NCBI GenBank assembly: GCA_038043185.1
Contig: JBBTCO010000026.1
Coordinates: 51,270-115,269, forward strand
Direction of reading: 5' to 3'
DNA length: 64,000 nt
DNA from: UBA5009 sp038043185
GTDB taxonomy: Bacteria; Bdellovibrionota; Bdellovibrionia; Bdellovibrionales; Bdellovibrionaceae
Of the stretch, positions 1-8,691 are shown piece by piece (position 1 is the first letter of the stretch; every line of letters begins with the position of its first letter). The notes beneath the pieces are model-generated. The model searched no databases. It saw only the letters and a program-made list of their open reading frames with translations, and was not told the origin of the DNA. The translations under genes and the position numbers were made by a program.

Positions 1-398
1 TAAATTTAATCGAATTTCAAATTCATTCACAGGCGTGTTGTACTCACTCACTCTATAGGTTGGCGTTAATCGCAAAGTGCTTCCATTTTTTTCATCATCT
101 GCCCGTTTGGCACCAAAAAATGAATCCAGTTGGTTTGCTAAGCTGACAACTCGCTTTGAAACCCCTTCTTGAACTTTTTCCGTAATAATTTTTTCTGGTA
201 CGGGTGGACCAACAAAAGGTTTTTTAGGTTTTCTATATTTTTTCAATGGGGCTGGTTTTTGTAGGTTTTGTGAATTTTGTGCTAAAAACACCGGTTCAAA
301 TTCTGCACGAGCAGAATCGCAAAAAAAACTCATAAGTAATAATAAATAAACACCAATAAAACGTTGACTAGAAGCGGTCTCATAAATAGTCAGCCGAG
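1..398 (-). CDS. Partial gene for a secreted protein of unknown function
   Basis: An open minus-strand frame runs from the scaffold gap to the window edge, so both termini are missing. Near the gap it reads a hydrophobic stretch (FIGVYLLLLMSFF) followed by a plausible signal-peptidase site (DSARA then EF), then a Lys/Pro-rich segment and a polar region ending in VNEFEIRLNL at the edge. The start codon must lie in the gap, because the only ATG before the mature part would cut the signal peptide in half. I do not recognise the family. It would be exported to the periplasm or outer membrane. It lies in the same direction as the HAD-like gene across the gap, so the two may be co-transcribed. Confidence 0.6.
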
Positions 399-498
399 NN
401 NNNNNNNNNNNNNNNNNNNNNNNNNNNNNNNNNNNNNNNNNNNNNNNNNNNNNNNNNNNNNNNNNNNNNNNNNNNNNNNNNNNNNNNNNNNNNNNNNN
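399..498. other. Scaffold gap of 100 N
   Basis: Exactly one hundred unknown bases, the conventional placeholder for a gap of unknown size. It removes the 3' end of the HAD-like gene on its right and the start of the secreted-protein gene on its left. Confidence 0.99.
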
Positions 499-1535
499 TC
501 ATGCAAATAGTCTATTCGTTCTTGAACCCAAGGTTCATGGACAATGGTATTTTCTTGAACAGGCGGCATACTGGGTTCAAATGAAGCGTACAACAAACCT
601 TTTTCGACAAAAAAGGCTTTGGTTTTCTCGAAACATACTTTTCCAATGACGCCTCTGCGGATAATTTCATCATAGGACTTCATCAATTCTTCAGGGGTAA
701 AATCATAATTGCTAATCATGTCTTGGATAACAGTATGCAAACCAGCCAAGTCAATTTTTTGATCTTGAAATAAGTCCAAAGCAACTTGAAAAGTATTTTC
801 GGTTGCCAAAGTTCTTCGACCGAATTTTAGATAATAATCCGAATCCGTATCGGTCGCTAAGTTGATATAAATTTTTTCAACTGGGTCGTTTTCAGGAATT
901 TCCGATTGAAGAAGCATAATCGTATCCACCTGATCTCCTGTGACGTACAGCTTTTCTAATACATTTCGTAAATCCATTGGGGAAATTCGGCGCGAGCAAA
1001 TATCGGAATAAAGATTATAAATAATAGCGTCGCTTTCCGAGTCATCGCCCCAAAAAACTTGCCGCACATCCGGGTGAAGTCGTGTTCGAAGCTGAAGCAA
1101 GGCTTGAAGTTTATAACCGACTTGTTTAGTTAAGCGCCAAAAGCGGCGGGGACGAAGATTTTTTAAATTATCTTTATAAAAACATCCCAGCGGATTGATT
1201 TTGTCGAATTCAAGCTTTTCCATAATTCTTTCCTCCATCTGCGGAGGTGATGCCGTGATAAAATAAATTGGGAAAAAACTTTGCCCTTTAATTTTCGCAC
1301 GATACTGAGCCAAAGCTTGCAAAAGAGTATCAGTTCCTGGAATATTTTTTTTAGTCATGGCTTTTTCTAAAATGGTTTGCAAAAGACCACTCAATGAATC
1401 GATAGAGGTATCAAGATAGGTTTTATCCAAATCCCAAACAAAAACTTCTTCGGAACTTTTTTCAAGACCAAGGGGAGCGTATCTAAAAAATACGACATCG
1501 CCGCTGATTTCTGCTCTTTCTCGCCAATCTGACAT
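499..1535 (-). CDS. HAD-superfamily hydrolase-like protein, 3' end lost in gap
   Basis: Near the N-terminus VFVWDLDKTYLDT gives the HAD motif I, DxDxT (D35, D37, T39 from the chosen start), followed by a cap-like helical region and YFITASPPQ, which fits motif II with its Thr/Ser at the end of a beta strand. GDDSESDAIIY near residue 170 is a motif IV-like acidic cluster. HAD proteins use the first Asp as nucleophile, usually as Mg-dependent phosphatases; the substrate here is unknown, with some resemblance to DUF2183-type phosphatases. I chose ATG at 1535 (MSDW) over ATG at 1580, because the longer form would overlap the divergent neighbour. The C-terminus runs into the gap. Confidence 0.6.
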
Positions 1536-1606
1536 TATTTGAATATACACAAGGCCCCACGTCCTCACAATTGACTTCATTCATCGCCTATGAGAACACC
1601 CTGACG

Positions 1607-2446
1607 ATGAATGTCATTAAACGGTCTTTAGTAGAAATTCAGACCCTCAAATCGGATCTGCAGTTTCCCGAATTTCCCAGTCCCACAAGGGCGCCAGGAA
1701 AGAGCATCCAAGTTCCTTTGGCTTGGTCCATTGGCGATCAACTGATCTCGGGATTTACGCTATCAAAGGGCGCACAGGCCCTATCCATCCCTCTAAGCGA
1801 CACAAAATCCAATGTGGATTACTTTTATGAAGTGAACCCCAAGTTAAGCGTCCCGCAAGTGTGTTTTTTAATAAATTCGCCCGTTTTTTCGACACTTTTC
1901 GATACTGATTATTTTTTTTCATGTTGGGGTAAGGGGCAAAAGGAAAATCTAAGTGCCCTTGCTACTTCCCTTATCACTTTTCCTATGGAACTGCTGTGCT
2001 GGATCCATGAAAAAGATGTCGGAGTTCAAGACTTGGCTCCCCTGAAAGCCATTTCTTTTGAACAAATTCATCATTTTATTGAATCTTTTCTTAAAACTCG
2101 ACCAAGCAAAACTGAAGGCGTACAAATTTTAGAATTAGTGGTGGATTTGACCTTATTGGGAACTTCCCAAGAAGAAATTTTATCGGCCATGGATGGGGGT
2201 GCTCATATTGCCCTCAAAAATCTCAAAGTATTACGTTACCCAAACACAATGGATCGGGATCAAGATTTAAAAGGAAAACTTTTATTGAGCTGGCCTTCAA
2301 ATATCCAAACCAAGTTTCAACGTCGTGGTGATAGAGCTGGATTCGATTTGCAGCTATTTGTTTCAAGCTCGACTGAACTAAAAAAAACCGTAAACCATTT
2401 AGAAAAGGTCGTTGAAGAGTGGAAATCCCTGTCCCAGAATCGCTGA
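1607..2446 (+). CDS. Unknown protein coupled to the radical SAM lyase gene
   Basis: A 279-residue soluble protein from ATG 1607; an upstream TTG at 1571 would overlap the divergent gene. No signal peptide or membrane segment is visible and I do not recognise a family. The C-terminal half is helical and charged (ELKKTVNHLEKVVEEWKSL). Its last codons overlap the start of the spore-photoproduct-lyase-like gene by 28 bases, implying translational coupling and perhaps a shared role, which is inferred from position only. Confidence 0.6.
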   Translation: MNVIKRSLVEIQTLKSDLQFPEFPSPTRAPGKSIQVPLAWSIGDQLISGFTLSKGAQALSIPLSDTKSNVDYFYEVNPKLSVPQVCFLINSPVFSTLFDTDYFFSCWGKGQKENLSALATSLITFPMELLCWIHEKDVGVQDLAPLKAISFEQIHHFIESFLKTRPSKTEGVQILELVVDLTLLGTSQEEILSAMDGGAHIALKNLKVLRYPNTMDRDQDLKGKLLLSWPSNIQTKFQRRGDRAGFDLQLFVSSSTELKKTVNHLEKVVEEWKSLSQNR

Positions 2447-3552
2447 TTCAACATTTTGAAAAAATCTTTATTGATATAAAATCTTTAGAGTCACCAGTTG
2501 CAAAACGCGCAATCAAATATTTTCCTAAAGAAAAAATAGAAATTGTTCATCAAGAACCTTGGTCGGAACATACCGGCGAACTTACAGCCTCCCAATTTGA
2601 TCGCAGCAAAAGAAATTTATTTCTCACTCCCTTTGCTGGACAGTTTTTTAAACGATGTCCTGGCGCAACTCAAAAAAAGACCCTCACTTGCTGCAATTAT
2701 TACGTGCTGAATTTAGGCAGTCAGTGCAACATGAATTGCAGTTATTGTTATTTGCAAAGTTATTTGAATTCTCCCGTAATGAAAATTTACACCAATATCG
2801 ATCAAGCCTTAAATGAACTGGGCGAAATGGCTGAAAAACATTCCGAACTGCCTTACCGAGTGGGCACTGGCGAAATTATTGATAGCTTAAGTTTGGACGA
2901 GATCACTTTGTATTCTCGGGAATTGATCGAATTCTTTAGAAAATATCCTCGTTGGACTTTGGAATTCAAAACTAAATCGAATCGCATTAATCAATTTTTA
3001 GACTTAGCCCCTGCAAAAAATGTGGTTGTCAGTTGGTCAATCAATCCCCCAGAAATTATCAACTCTGAAGAGCATGGTACAGCTCGATTTGAAGAGCGTA
3101 TTTATGCTGCAAAAAAATGTGCTGAAGCAGGTTTTTCTTTAGCTTTCCATATCGATCCCATTATTTGGCATCCTAACTGGAAAGAAAATTATTCTTATCT
3201 GGTGAAAATATTGACCAAAGAGTTTAGTCCCGAACAGATCAATGTAATTTCACTTGGCACACTTCGTTTCCAACCCGAACAACGACATATGATGAGAGAA
3301 AGATTTGGCTTAAAAAGTTATGTGACTTCAGCTGAAATGTTTTCTTCCGAGGGCGGCAAACTTCGTTACGACGCTGCTCTTCGCAATGAAATGTTTCAAT
3401 TTGTGAAAAATGAATTTTATGCAACAGATTCGCGTTGGAACATTTTCTTGTGCATGGAAACTCCCGAGACCTGGATTCAAAGTTTTGAAAAAACTCCGAT
3501 GCAGGTGCCGGGGCTGAAGGATTTTTTTCGCCCCTTGCCGGCGATAAGTTAG
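2419..3552 (+). CDS. splB: Radical SAM protein, spore photoproduct lyase family
   Basis: This 377-residue protein has the radical SAM cysteine triad CNMNCSYC (C103, C107, C110) binding a 4Fe-4S cluster, preceded by C80 and C91-C92. The flanking sequence (YYVLNLGSQ before, YLQSYLN after) is typical of spore photoproduct lyase homologues. In spore formers this enzyme reverses the spore photoproduct thymine dimer by SAM-derived radical chemistry. Homologues occur in many non-sporulating bacteria, where the substrate is not established, so a DNA-repair role is an inference. Translation probably begins at GTG 2419 inside the previous gene. The symbol names the family and not a proven function. Confidence 0.75.
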   Translation: MEIPVPESLIQHFEKIFIDIKSLESPVAKRAIKYFPKEKIEIVHQEPWSEHTGELTASQFDRSKRNLFLTPFAGQFFKRCPGATQKKTLTCCNYYVLNLGSQCNMNCSYCYLQSYLNSPVMKIYTNIDQALNELGEMAEKHSELPYRVGTGEIIDSLSLDEITLYSRELIEFFRKYPRWTLEFKTKSNRINQFLDLAPAKNVVVSWSINPPEIINSEEHGTARFEERIYAAKKCAEAGFSLAFHIDPIIWHPNWKENYSYLVKILTKEFSPEQINVISLGTLRFQPEQRHMMRERFGLKSYVTSAEMFSSEGGKLRYDAALRNEMFQFVKNEFYATDSRWNIFLCMETPETWIQSFEKTPMQVPGLKDFFRPLPAIS

Positions 3553-3644
3553 AGCCCGCCCTATCTCAAACCGGAATTTTAATTCCTAGATCAGTGATAT
3601 TACGCAGTTAAACTTGGCTTACTAAATGCTCATCTTATTAATTC

Positions 3645-3673
3645 TTTACTTTATGTACGCAATAGCGTATACT
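3645..3673 (+). promoter_or_regulatory. Promoter with overlapping palindromic operator for the antidote gene
   Basis: TTTACT (3645-3650) and TATACT (3668-3673) are separated by 17 bases, a good sigma70-type match. The -10 overlaps an inverted repeat TACGC-AATA-GCGTA. Self-repression through a palindrome over the -10 is the usual arrangement for HTH antidotes, so this is a likely autoregulatory operator (inference). Confidence 0.55.
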
Positions 3674-3700
3674 TATCTTGTCCTATTGGAGGACCAAAAC

Positions 3701-4024
3701 ATGGCCAAAACAAAGATATTAAAAAGGCAAAAAAAATCCTCCAAAAAATTAAAAGCAATAACTCTATACCCACTTAAACTTTTAGACGAAAATATTCTAG
3801 ATCGTGAAACTTTAAAGTCTTTGTTGATTGAAGCTTTAATTGACGGTGATATCGAAATGTTAAAAGATGTTTTGATCACACAAATAAGACTTCAAAACAA
3901 AGCTGAACTGGCAAGAAAATCAAAACTAGGCCGCCAAACGCTGTATGATTTGATCGAAGGCAAACGAGAGTTCAATCCGACTATAAAAACTTTAAGTGCC
4001 TTGCTAAAAGTAATTGCAGCTTAG
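3701..4024 (+). CDS. HigA-like HTH addiction-module antidote, solitary
   Basis: A 107-residue protein with a basic N-terminus and a C-terminal helix-turn-helix (KAELARKSKLGRQTLYDLI). The layout (short acidic helix ALIDGDIEMLKDVL, then HTH, then LSALLKVI) matches the probable addiction-module antidote family (TIGR02684-like). ATG 3701 is favoured over an earlier in-frame start at 3626 because GGAGG sits nine bases upstream (3688-3692) and the promoter lies between the two starts. In this family a RelE/HigB-like toxin gene normally lies directly upstream; here the upstream gene is the radical SAM lyase and no toxin reading frame is present. It may repress itself and cross-talk with other toxins. 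Confidence 0.7.
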   Translation: MAKTKILKRQKKSSKKLKAITLYPLKLLDENILDRETLKSLLIEALIDGDIEMLKDVLITQIRLQNKAELARKSKLGRQTLYDLIEGKREFNPTIKTLSALLKVIAA

Positions 4025-4096
4025 TTCTTTTATCAGACCGAAAACCAATCGAAATTAAGACATCTTAAAACTTTCGAATCTAATGATAGTGTTAAC

Positions 4097-4261
4097 ATGA
4101 GCACTTCAAACGCTGATGATTTTGGTCCCGCACGAGTTTATCTTCATAGATTTTCAAGCTTAGACAATTCTGAGTTTAGTACTTACTTAAATGTAGAACT
4201 TTTTGAATTTAAAATGCCGCAGGGTTTAAGCTCCAGCGCAACCCTGCTTCAAAATAACTGA
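4097..4261 (+). CDS. Possible 54-residue small protein or gene remnant
   Basis: An uninterrupted ATG-to-TGA frame encodes 54 residues beginning MSTSNADDFGPARVYL. No ribosome binding site is visible, and its 3' part coincides with a hairpin, so it may be a fragment of a decayed gene. No function recognised. Confidence 0.2.
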   Translation: MSTSNADDFGPARVYLHRFSSLDNSEFSTYLNVELFEFKMPQGLSSSATLLQNN

Positions 4262-4280
4262 CACGGCTTGTTGACAAGCC
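4219..4280 (+). terminator. Two adjacent short hairpins upstream of the serpin gene
   Basis: An 8-bp stem GCAGGGTT/AACCCTGC (4219-4247, 13-base loop) is followed by a 7-bp stem GGCTTGT/ACAAGCC (4265-4280, 2-base loop). Neither has a T-run, so factor-independent termination is doubtful; they could also act in the serpin leader, which starts 25 bases later. Confidence 0.25.
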
Positions 4281-4305
4281 TCTCGATACTACCCAGACTT
4301 ATTAA

Positions 4306-5487
4306 ATGAACAAATTCACATTATTTACATTTATATTCGCATTTATCTTAGCCCTTCCAGTAATCGCAGAACTTAAACCCGTTGATGGCCAAACTGCTTT
4401 CGCAGTTGATTTGTATAAATCCATTTCAAAAACTCCTGAAAATATTATTTTTTCTCCATATAGCATTGCTACGGCGCTAGCCATGACGGCATCCGGTGCG
4501 GATAAACAAACTTTTGAGGAAATGAAAAAGGTTTTGCGATTAGGTGCAAATTTTGCGTCAGATTATAAAACTTTATTATCTGGAATTCAGCCGTCTCAAG
4601 ATTATGAACTTCTTGTAGCGAATCGCTTGTGGATAAAAAAGGATCAATCCTATTTTCCTAAATTTATTTTGGATTTAAAAAATAATTTTAATGCTGATTT
4701 TATTCAATTGGATTTCAAAGGACCTCCAGAACCTTTAAGAACTCAAATAAATACTTGGGTTGAAGAAAAAACCAAAACTAAAATTAAAGATTTAATTCCC
4801 GCAGGTGTCATTACTCAAGAAACTGACCTGGTTATAACCAATGCAATTTATTTTAAAGGAATCTGGCAAGAGCAGTTTCTTAAAAAATCCACAAAAACAG
4901 ATGATTTTTTTATTTCGAAAATTCAAAAAAAACCTACGGACTTTATGAATGCCCAAAGAGAATATGAGTATTCGAAAGAACCAGATGCACAAGTTTTAGA
5001 AATTCCTTATCAAGGCCGTGAACTTAGTTTTATTGTTGTGTTACCTAACAAATCAGAAGAGATAAATAATTTTGAAAATAAAATGACGGCGAAGCGAATC
5101 CAAACTTGGATGCTTCCTAAGGGAAAACAAAAAATTAAACTTTCCTTACCAAAATTCAAAATAGAATTACCACTTGATTTAGTTCAACCCTTACAAACTT
5201 TAGGAATGAAAAGCGCTTTTTCCAGTGCTAACGCCAATTTTACACAAATTCGACCCTTAAAACCCAATGAAAATCTTTACATCTCGGCGATTCTACATAA
5301 AGCCTTTATCGAAGTGAATGAAGAAGGAACAGAAGCAGCCGCCGCTACAGCCGTGGTCATGACGAGGGTCACTTCGGTCTCTATGGATCTTCCAATAATC
5401 TTTAAAGCCAACCGTCCGTTTATCTATTTTATAAAACATATCCCCACAAACTCCATTTTGTTTATGGGACGATTTTCCCAACCTTAA
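4306..5487 (+). CDS. Secreted serpin (serine protease inhibitor)
   Basis: This 393-residue protein starts with a signal peptide (about 1-21, cleaved near VIA-EL) and then a full-length serpin fold: NIIFSPYSIATALAM near 46-60, VITNAIYFKGIW near 176-187, and the serpin signature NRPFIYFIKH near 369-378. The reactive-centre-loop hinge EEGTEAAAATA (339-349) has the small residues needed for loop insertion, so it should be an inhibitory serpin. The scissile bond is probably within VVMTRVTSVS (350-359); Arg354 or Val355 is a candidate P1, but the loop is several residues longer than in antitrypsin and the alignment is uncertain. Export suggests it neutralises foreign or released proteases in the periplasm or outside. 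Confidence 0.92.
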   Translation: MNKFTLFTFIFAFILALPVIAELKPVDGQTAFAVDLYKSISKTPENIIFSPYSIATALAMTASGADKQTFEEMKKVLRLGANFASDYKTLLSGIQPSQDYELLVANRLWIKKDQSYFPKFILDLKNNFNADFIQLDFKGPPEPLRTQINTWVEEKTKTKIKDLIPAGVITQETDLVITNAIYFKGIWQEQFLKKSTKTDDFFISKIQKKPTDFMNAQREYEYSKEPDAQVLEIPYQGRELSFIVVLPNKSEEINNFENKMTAKRIQTWMLPKGKQKIKLSLPKFKIELPLDLVQPLQTLGMKSAFSSANANFTQIRPLKPNENLYISAILHKAFIEVNEEGTEAAAATAVVMTRVTSVSMDLPIIFKANRPFIYFIKHIPTNSILFMGRFSQP

Positions 5488-6305
5488 ACTAGATTTTTCC
5501 AGTTAAGATTCTCAGTGGGCACTTCGACCCAATCTTCATTTTTCGGAAAATTCTTTGGTCTTGCCTCAGTCAATCCTTTAAACTTCAAAAATCCAGTCAA
5601 AGCACACATAAAAGCTTCAAAGGCGTGATTATTTTCAGTCATTAACTTTACGTCTTGCTCGTAAACAAAGGCAACATTCGAGGAACTCAAGGCTTGTAAT
5701 ATAGCTCGGCGAGATTCATTCCCACCAACGGAATGCTTATGATGACGTAAATGAGATTTCATCACTTGCAAAGATCTTCCCAAGCGCCAAAGGGTTGCGG
5801 TGGGAAATGTTTCAAGAATAGGAATATCCAAACGCTTTTTGAGGTAAACGGCTCGGGCCAATAAAGGAGCCTGGTTGGCCCCAAGGGCATGAGGCATAAT
5901 AAATATTTCCTCAAACTCGGTCGCCAAAACCATTTCGACACATCTTTGCGTGTAAGGAGTAAAGATTTTCTTTGGTTTTTTCTTTTTACTTTTTTCACGA
6001 AAATATTTCCACATCCATTCAATATGAACTTCCTTACAATTTTCGTATCCTGGGCATTTCAATTTGCACCGCAAGCAAGCAGGAAGTCTTGATGGCGTAT
6101 CCATGGTCAAACTTTCGGTATTTTCTCGCATTTGCTCGATGAGCTCATGCAGTTTCAAGTCAGCGGAAATATTTTCTTCAGACTTAATTTTTTCAAAAAT
6201 TTTAGTTAAAAATATTTTTTTATATTTTGGAAAGTATTCGATGACGGCCAAACAAGCTTTATCTGATTTGCCACCAGCAATGGATAATCCCAAGAATCGG
6301 TGCAT
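5484..6305 (-). CDS. DUF429 family protein (predicted RNase H-fold nuclease)
   Basis: From ATG 6305 (MHRFLGLSIAGGKSD) the protein has 273 residues; longer starts would overlap the upstream kinase gene. The N-terminal beta strand with LSIAGGK, the TMDTPSRLP segment, and a late acidic stretch with NNHAFEAFMCALTGF match DUF429. A cysteine cluster (CLRCKLKCPGYENC) may bind metal. DUF429 is predicted to have an RNase H-like fold but its substrate is unknown. It is the last gene of the gliding-type ABC operon, eight bases after the GHMP kinase stop, and its tail overlaps the convergent serpin gene by four bases. Confidence 0.65.
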   Translation of the reverse strand: MHRFLGLSIAGGKSDKACLAVIEYFPKYKKIFLTKIFEKIKSEENISADLKLHELIEQMRENTESLTMDTPSRLPACLRCKLKCPGYENCKEVHIEWMWKYFREKSKKKKPKKIFTPYTQRCVEMVLATEFEEIFIMPHALGANQAPLLARAVYLKKRLDIPILETFPTATLWRLGRSLQVMKSHLRHHKHSVGGNESRRAILQALSSSNVAFVYEQDVKLMTENNHAFEAFMCALTGFLKFKGLTEARPKNFPKNEDWVEVPTENLNWKNLV

Positions 6306-6313
6306 CTCATCGT

Positions 6314-7306
6314 TTAGATGGGATCCACGGGGCGTGCGTTCAGTGTTTGAAAGCCGGCTTTTTGACACTCCGAAATCACTTTCTGCCGATGAGTCGGGGA
6401 AACCCAAACCAGTACACAGCCCCCACCACCCGCTCCACATATCTTAACTGCCTCAGCCCCGGCTTTCAAAGACAGACTGTGAAGTTTTTCGATCTCTGGA
6501 CTGGTAAAAGCGGCAGACAATTCTGTTCTGTACTTATATTCCTTTTGAAAGAGACCTGGTAACTGATCCCAAGAACCTTGACGGCAAACTTTTTCTGTGT
6601 TGATAGCTACTTCTTTTAGATCCCTTAAAGCTTGCAAAGTTTTTTTATCTTTTTGTACAGCCAGCTTTAATACTTCAAAGTTATTTAAACCCGAGTGATG
6701 AGCTTTCCCGGTATTCACTAATAAAAAATTCTCGTCTAAAGGGGAGCCCTTTACTGATAAAACTTCCTGCTGAATTCCAGAAAAATCGTAAGTCAAAAGA
6801 TTCAGGCCACCAGAAACCGCAGGATAATAATCCTGCGTGCCTGTCGGAGTGTTTAGAATTTCAGCTTCAATATTGTGAGCCAAATGGGCAATCTCGTGAC
6901 TGGTCCCCAGTTTGCTTGAATGCAAAGAGGACAACGCTTTAATCAAACCAACAACTAAGCTTGAGCTTCCGCCTAATCCCCCGCCCACAGGACTTTGTGA
7001 CTGAGTTTTTAAAGTAAAGCCCCCTTCAGGTCGAAAATGTCGAAACAAGGGACGAAAGAGCGCCATCTCTGGCTCAGTACCTGAAATTATTTCTTCAAAA
7101 TTAGAAAATATTTTTTTAAAATTTAAATCAAGTGAATTGATCTCGACAGATTGATCCGAACGAGGCTCGATATCCACTTCAGTCCAAATATCAATTGCGA
7201 CATTAACAGTTTTTGCTCCACCGATGAAATTATACAGAGGCCAAAGATCCAGCGTGCCGCCGGCCAAATCAACACGTGTTGGTGATTTAATATTAATTTT
7301 TTTCAA
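6314..7306 (-). CDS. GHMP-family sugar kinase
   Basis: A 330-residue kinase with the GHMP ATP-binding motif PVGGGLGGSSS (106-116), an N-terminal substrate motif (SPTRVDLAGGTLD, 8-20) and the C-terminal glycine-rich motif ICGAGGGGCV near 290. The N-terminal motif resembles D-glycero-D-manno-heptose-7-phosphate kinases and fucokinase-like enzymes more than mevalonate kinase, so a sugar substrate is likely. Translation appears to start at TTG 7306, overlapping the stop of the DUF4340 gene by four bases, so it is co-translated with the transporter operon. A role in supplying activated sugar for a surface glycan linked to gliding is speculation. Confidence 0.8.
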   Translation of the reverse strand: MKKINIKSPTRVDLAGGTLDLWPLYNFIGGAKTVNVAIDIWTEVDIEPRSDQSVEINSLDLNFKKIFSNFEEIISGTEPEMALFRPLFRHFRPEGGFTLKTQSQSPVGGGLGGSSSLVVGLIKALSSLHSSKLGTSHEIAHLAHNIEAEILNTPTGTQDYYPAVSGGLNLLTYDFSGIQQEVLSVKGSPLDENFLLVNTGKAHHSGLNNFEVLKLAVQKDKKTLQALRDLKEVAINTEKVCRQGSWDQLPGLFQKEYKYRTELSAAFTSPEIEKLHSLSLKAGAEAVKICGAGGGGCVLVWVSPTHRQKVISECQKAGFQTLNARPVDPI

Positions 7307-8679
7307 GGTTTTTCTTTTGTTTTTGTTAAATTTTGCAAACCCAAACGGCCAAAATTAGATTCTTCAATAGCAAAAGTTTCATCCGAACGAGAAGTTTTTG
7401 CGAAACGAATATTTTGTTCGATGCCATTGAATTTTTTCTTTAATAATGGTCCCCATATAAATTCAAAAATCAATTTTCCTTCACTGTCATCTAAGCGAAT
7501 TTGGTTTTCATCTTTAAAAGTCGTCATTTCATTTTTTGCTAAAAAATGACTGGCTTCAAAAGTTTTCAAACGATCAATAAGATCTTTCACTTGAGTCTGC
7601 TGGACCTCAACATTGGGATCAGCTGGCTCTAAAGCCCAATCAGTTCCATTTAAAATAAGTTTGGATTTTTTTGTTACAGATTTTAGATTCATTTTCTTTA
7701 CTTGAGTTTTATCGAAACTAAATGGCCATCGTACATCACGTAAAGTTAATAAATTCACTTCATTAAAACGATCAAAAATAACTTTATCAATTTTAACAAT
7801 ATGACCAGGGAACGAATTACTAGCAATTGCCGAAGACTTATCCTTAGATAAGGCCAATTCGGCTAACCACGTTTTACCTTCCCCTTTGACTTTGAGTTTC
7901 ATTTTTATTTTAACCGTCGGCGCTTGCAAACCATTTTTTTCTTTGTCTCTTAAATTCGAACTAAGAACTTCTTGGACTTTCAGATCTGAAATTGCAGATA
8001 ATACCTCGCGAATTCGATTTTGATCCAATAACTCTGTTGCTATATTCGAGCTTTGCCACTTCCCTTCTTTGGAAATAAGTTTTGTTGTGCCTTTTGGATT
8101 TTGAAATTCAACTTCTTCGACTTCTGCGATCCTTGCACGTAAAAATCTTTTATCCCGAAAGTCGGAAAAATTTTTCCCTGCATATGATTGCCAGCTGGGG
8201 TTTGCTACGAAAATTTTTTTCTGATTTTTCATCCGTAGAAAAGGATTTCCTTCAAAATTCTTTTCTGCAGAGACTTCGGTCTCTTCCAGTGAGCCCGTTG
8301 TCGATTTCAATGAAATGATGCTAGAATTTGGACCAAAACCATAAGCTTTATCATCACTGCCATCGCCTTCCTTAATCATCTCTTTGGTGCGCTCTTCAAG
8401 TAAGCTTCCAATAAAGCTTTCAATACTTTCGTTATCGGCAATATCCTGGATGGGCTCTTTAATTTCCCAGCCATCAACACTTCGCTCAAGAATCATTTTT
8501 TCTTTTGAATTTTGAATCGTGATTAAATTAACTTGGTCTTTCGATAGACTAAAGATCTTTGATTCTTCATTTTTTCTTTTTTCATCATGATCTTTTTTAT
8601 ATATCTCAAAAAAATAAGTGTAACTACCCAGGACAACAGCAAGGATAAATAAAATCCATGTGCTAGAAAATTTTTTCAT
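7303..8679 (-). CDS. DUF4340 protein of the gliding-type ABC operon
   Basis: A 458-residue protein with one N-terminal membrane anchor (STWILFILAVVLGSYTYFF, about 5-23) and a long periplasmic part containing repeated DUF4340 units, typically a strand such as VNLITIQNS followed by WEIKEPIQ. DUF4340 genes usually follow gldG-like genes, and that is the order here, with a 12-base spacing. The protein is probably an accessory subunit of the GldFG-like complex; its exact role is unknown. A ribosome binding site AAAGGA lies upstream of ATG 8679. Confidence 0.8.
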   Translation of the reverse strand: MKKFSSTWILFILAVVLGSYTYFFEIYKKDHDEKRKNEESKIFSLSKDQVNLITIQNSKEKMILERSVDGWEIKEPIQDIADNESIESFIGSLLEERTKEMIKEGDGSDDKAYGFGPNSSIISLKSTTGSLEETEVSAEKNFEGNPFLRMKNQKKIFVANPSWQSYAGKNFSDFRDKRFLRARIAEVEEVEFQNPKGTTKLISKEGKWQSSNIATELLDQNRIREVLSAISDLKVQEVLSSNLRDKEKNGLQAPTVKIKMKLKVKGEGKTWLAELALSKDKSSAIASNSFPGHIVKIDKVIFDRFNEVNLLTLRDVRWPFSFDKTQVKKMNLKSVTKKSKLILNGTDWALEPADPNVEVQQTQVKDLIDRLKTFEASHFLAKNEMTTFKDENQIRLDDSEGKLIFEFIWGPLLKKKFNGIEQNIRFAKTSRSDETFAIEESNFGRLGLQNLTKTKEKP

Positions 8680-8691
8680 TTAAATCCTTTC

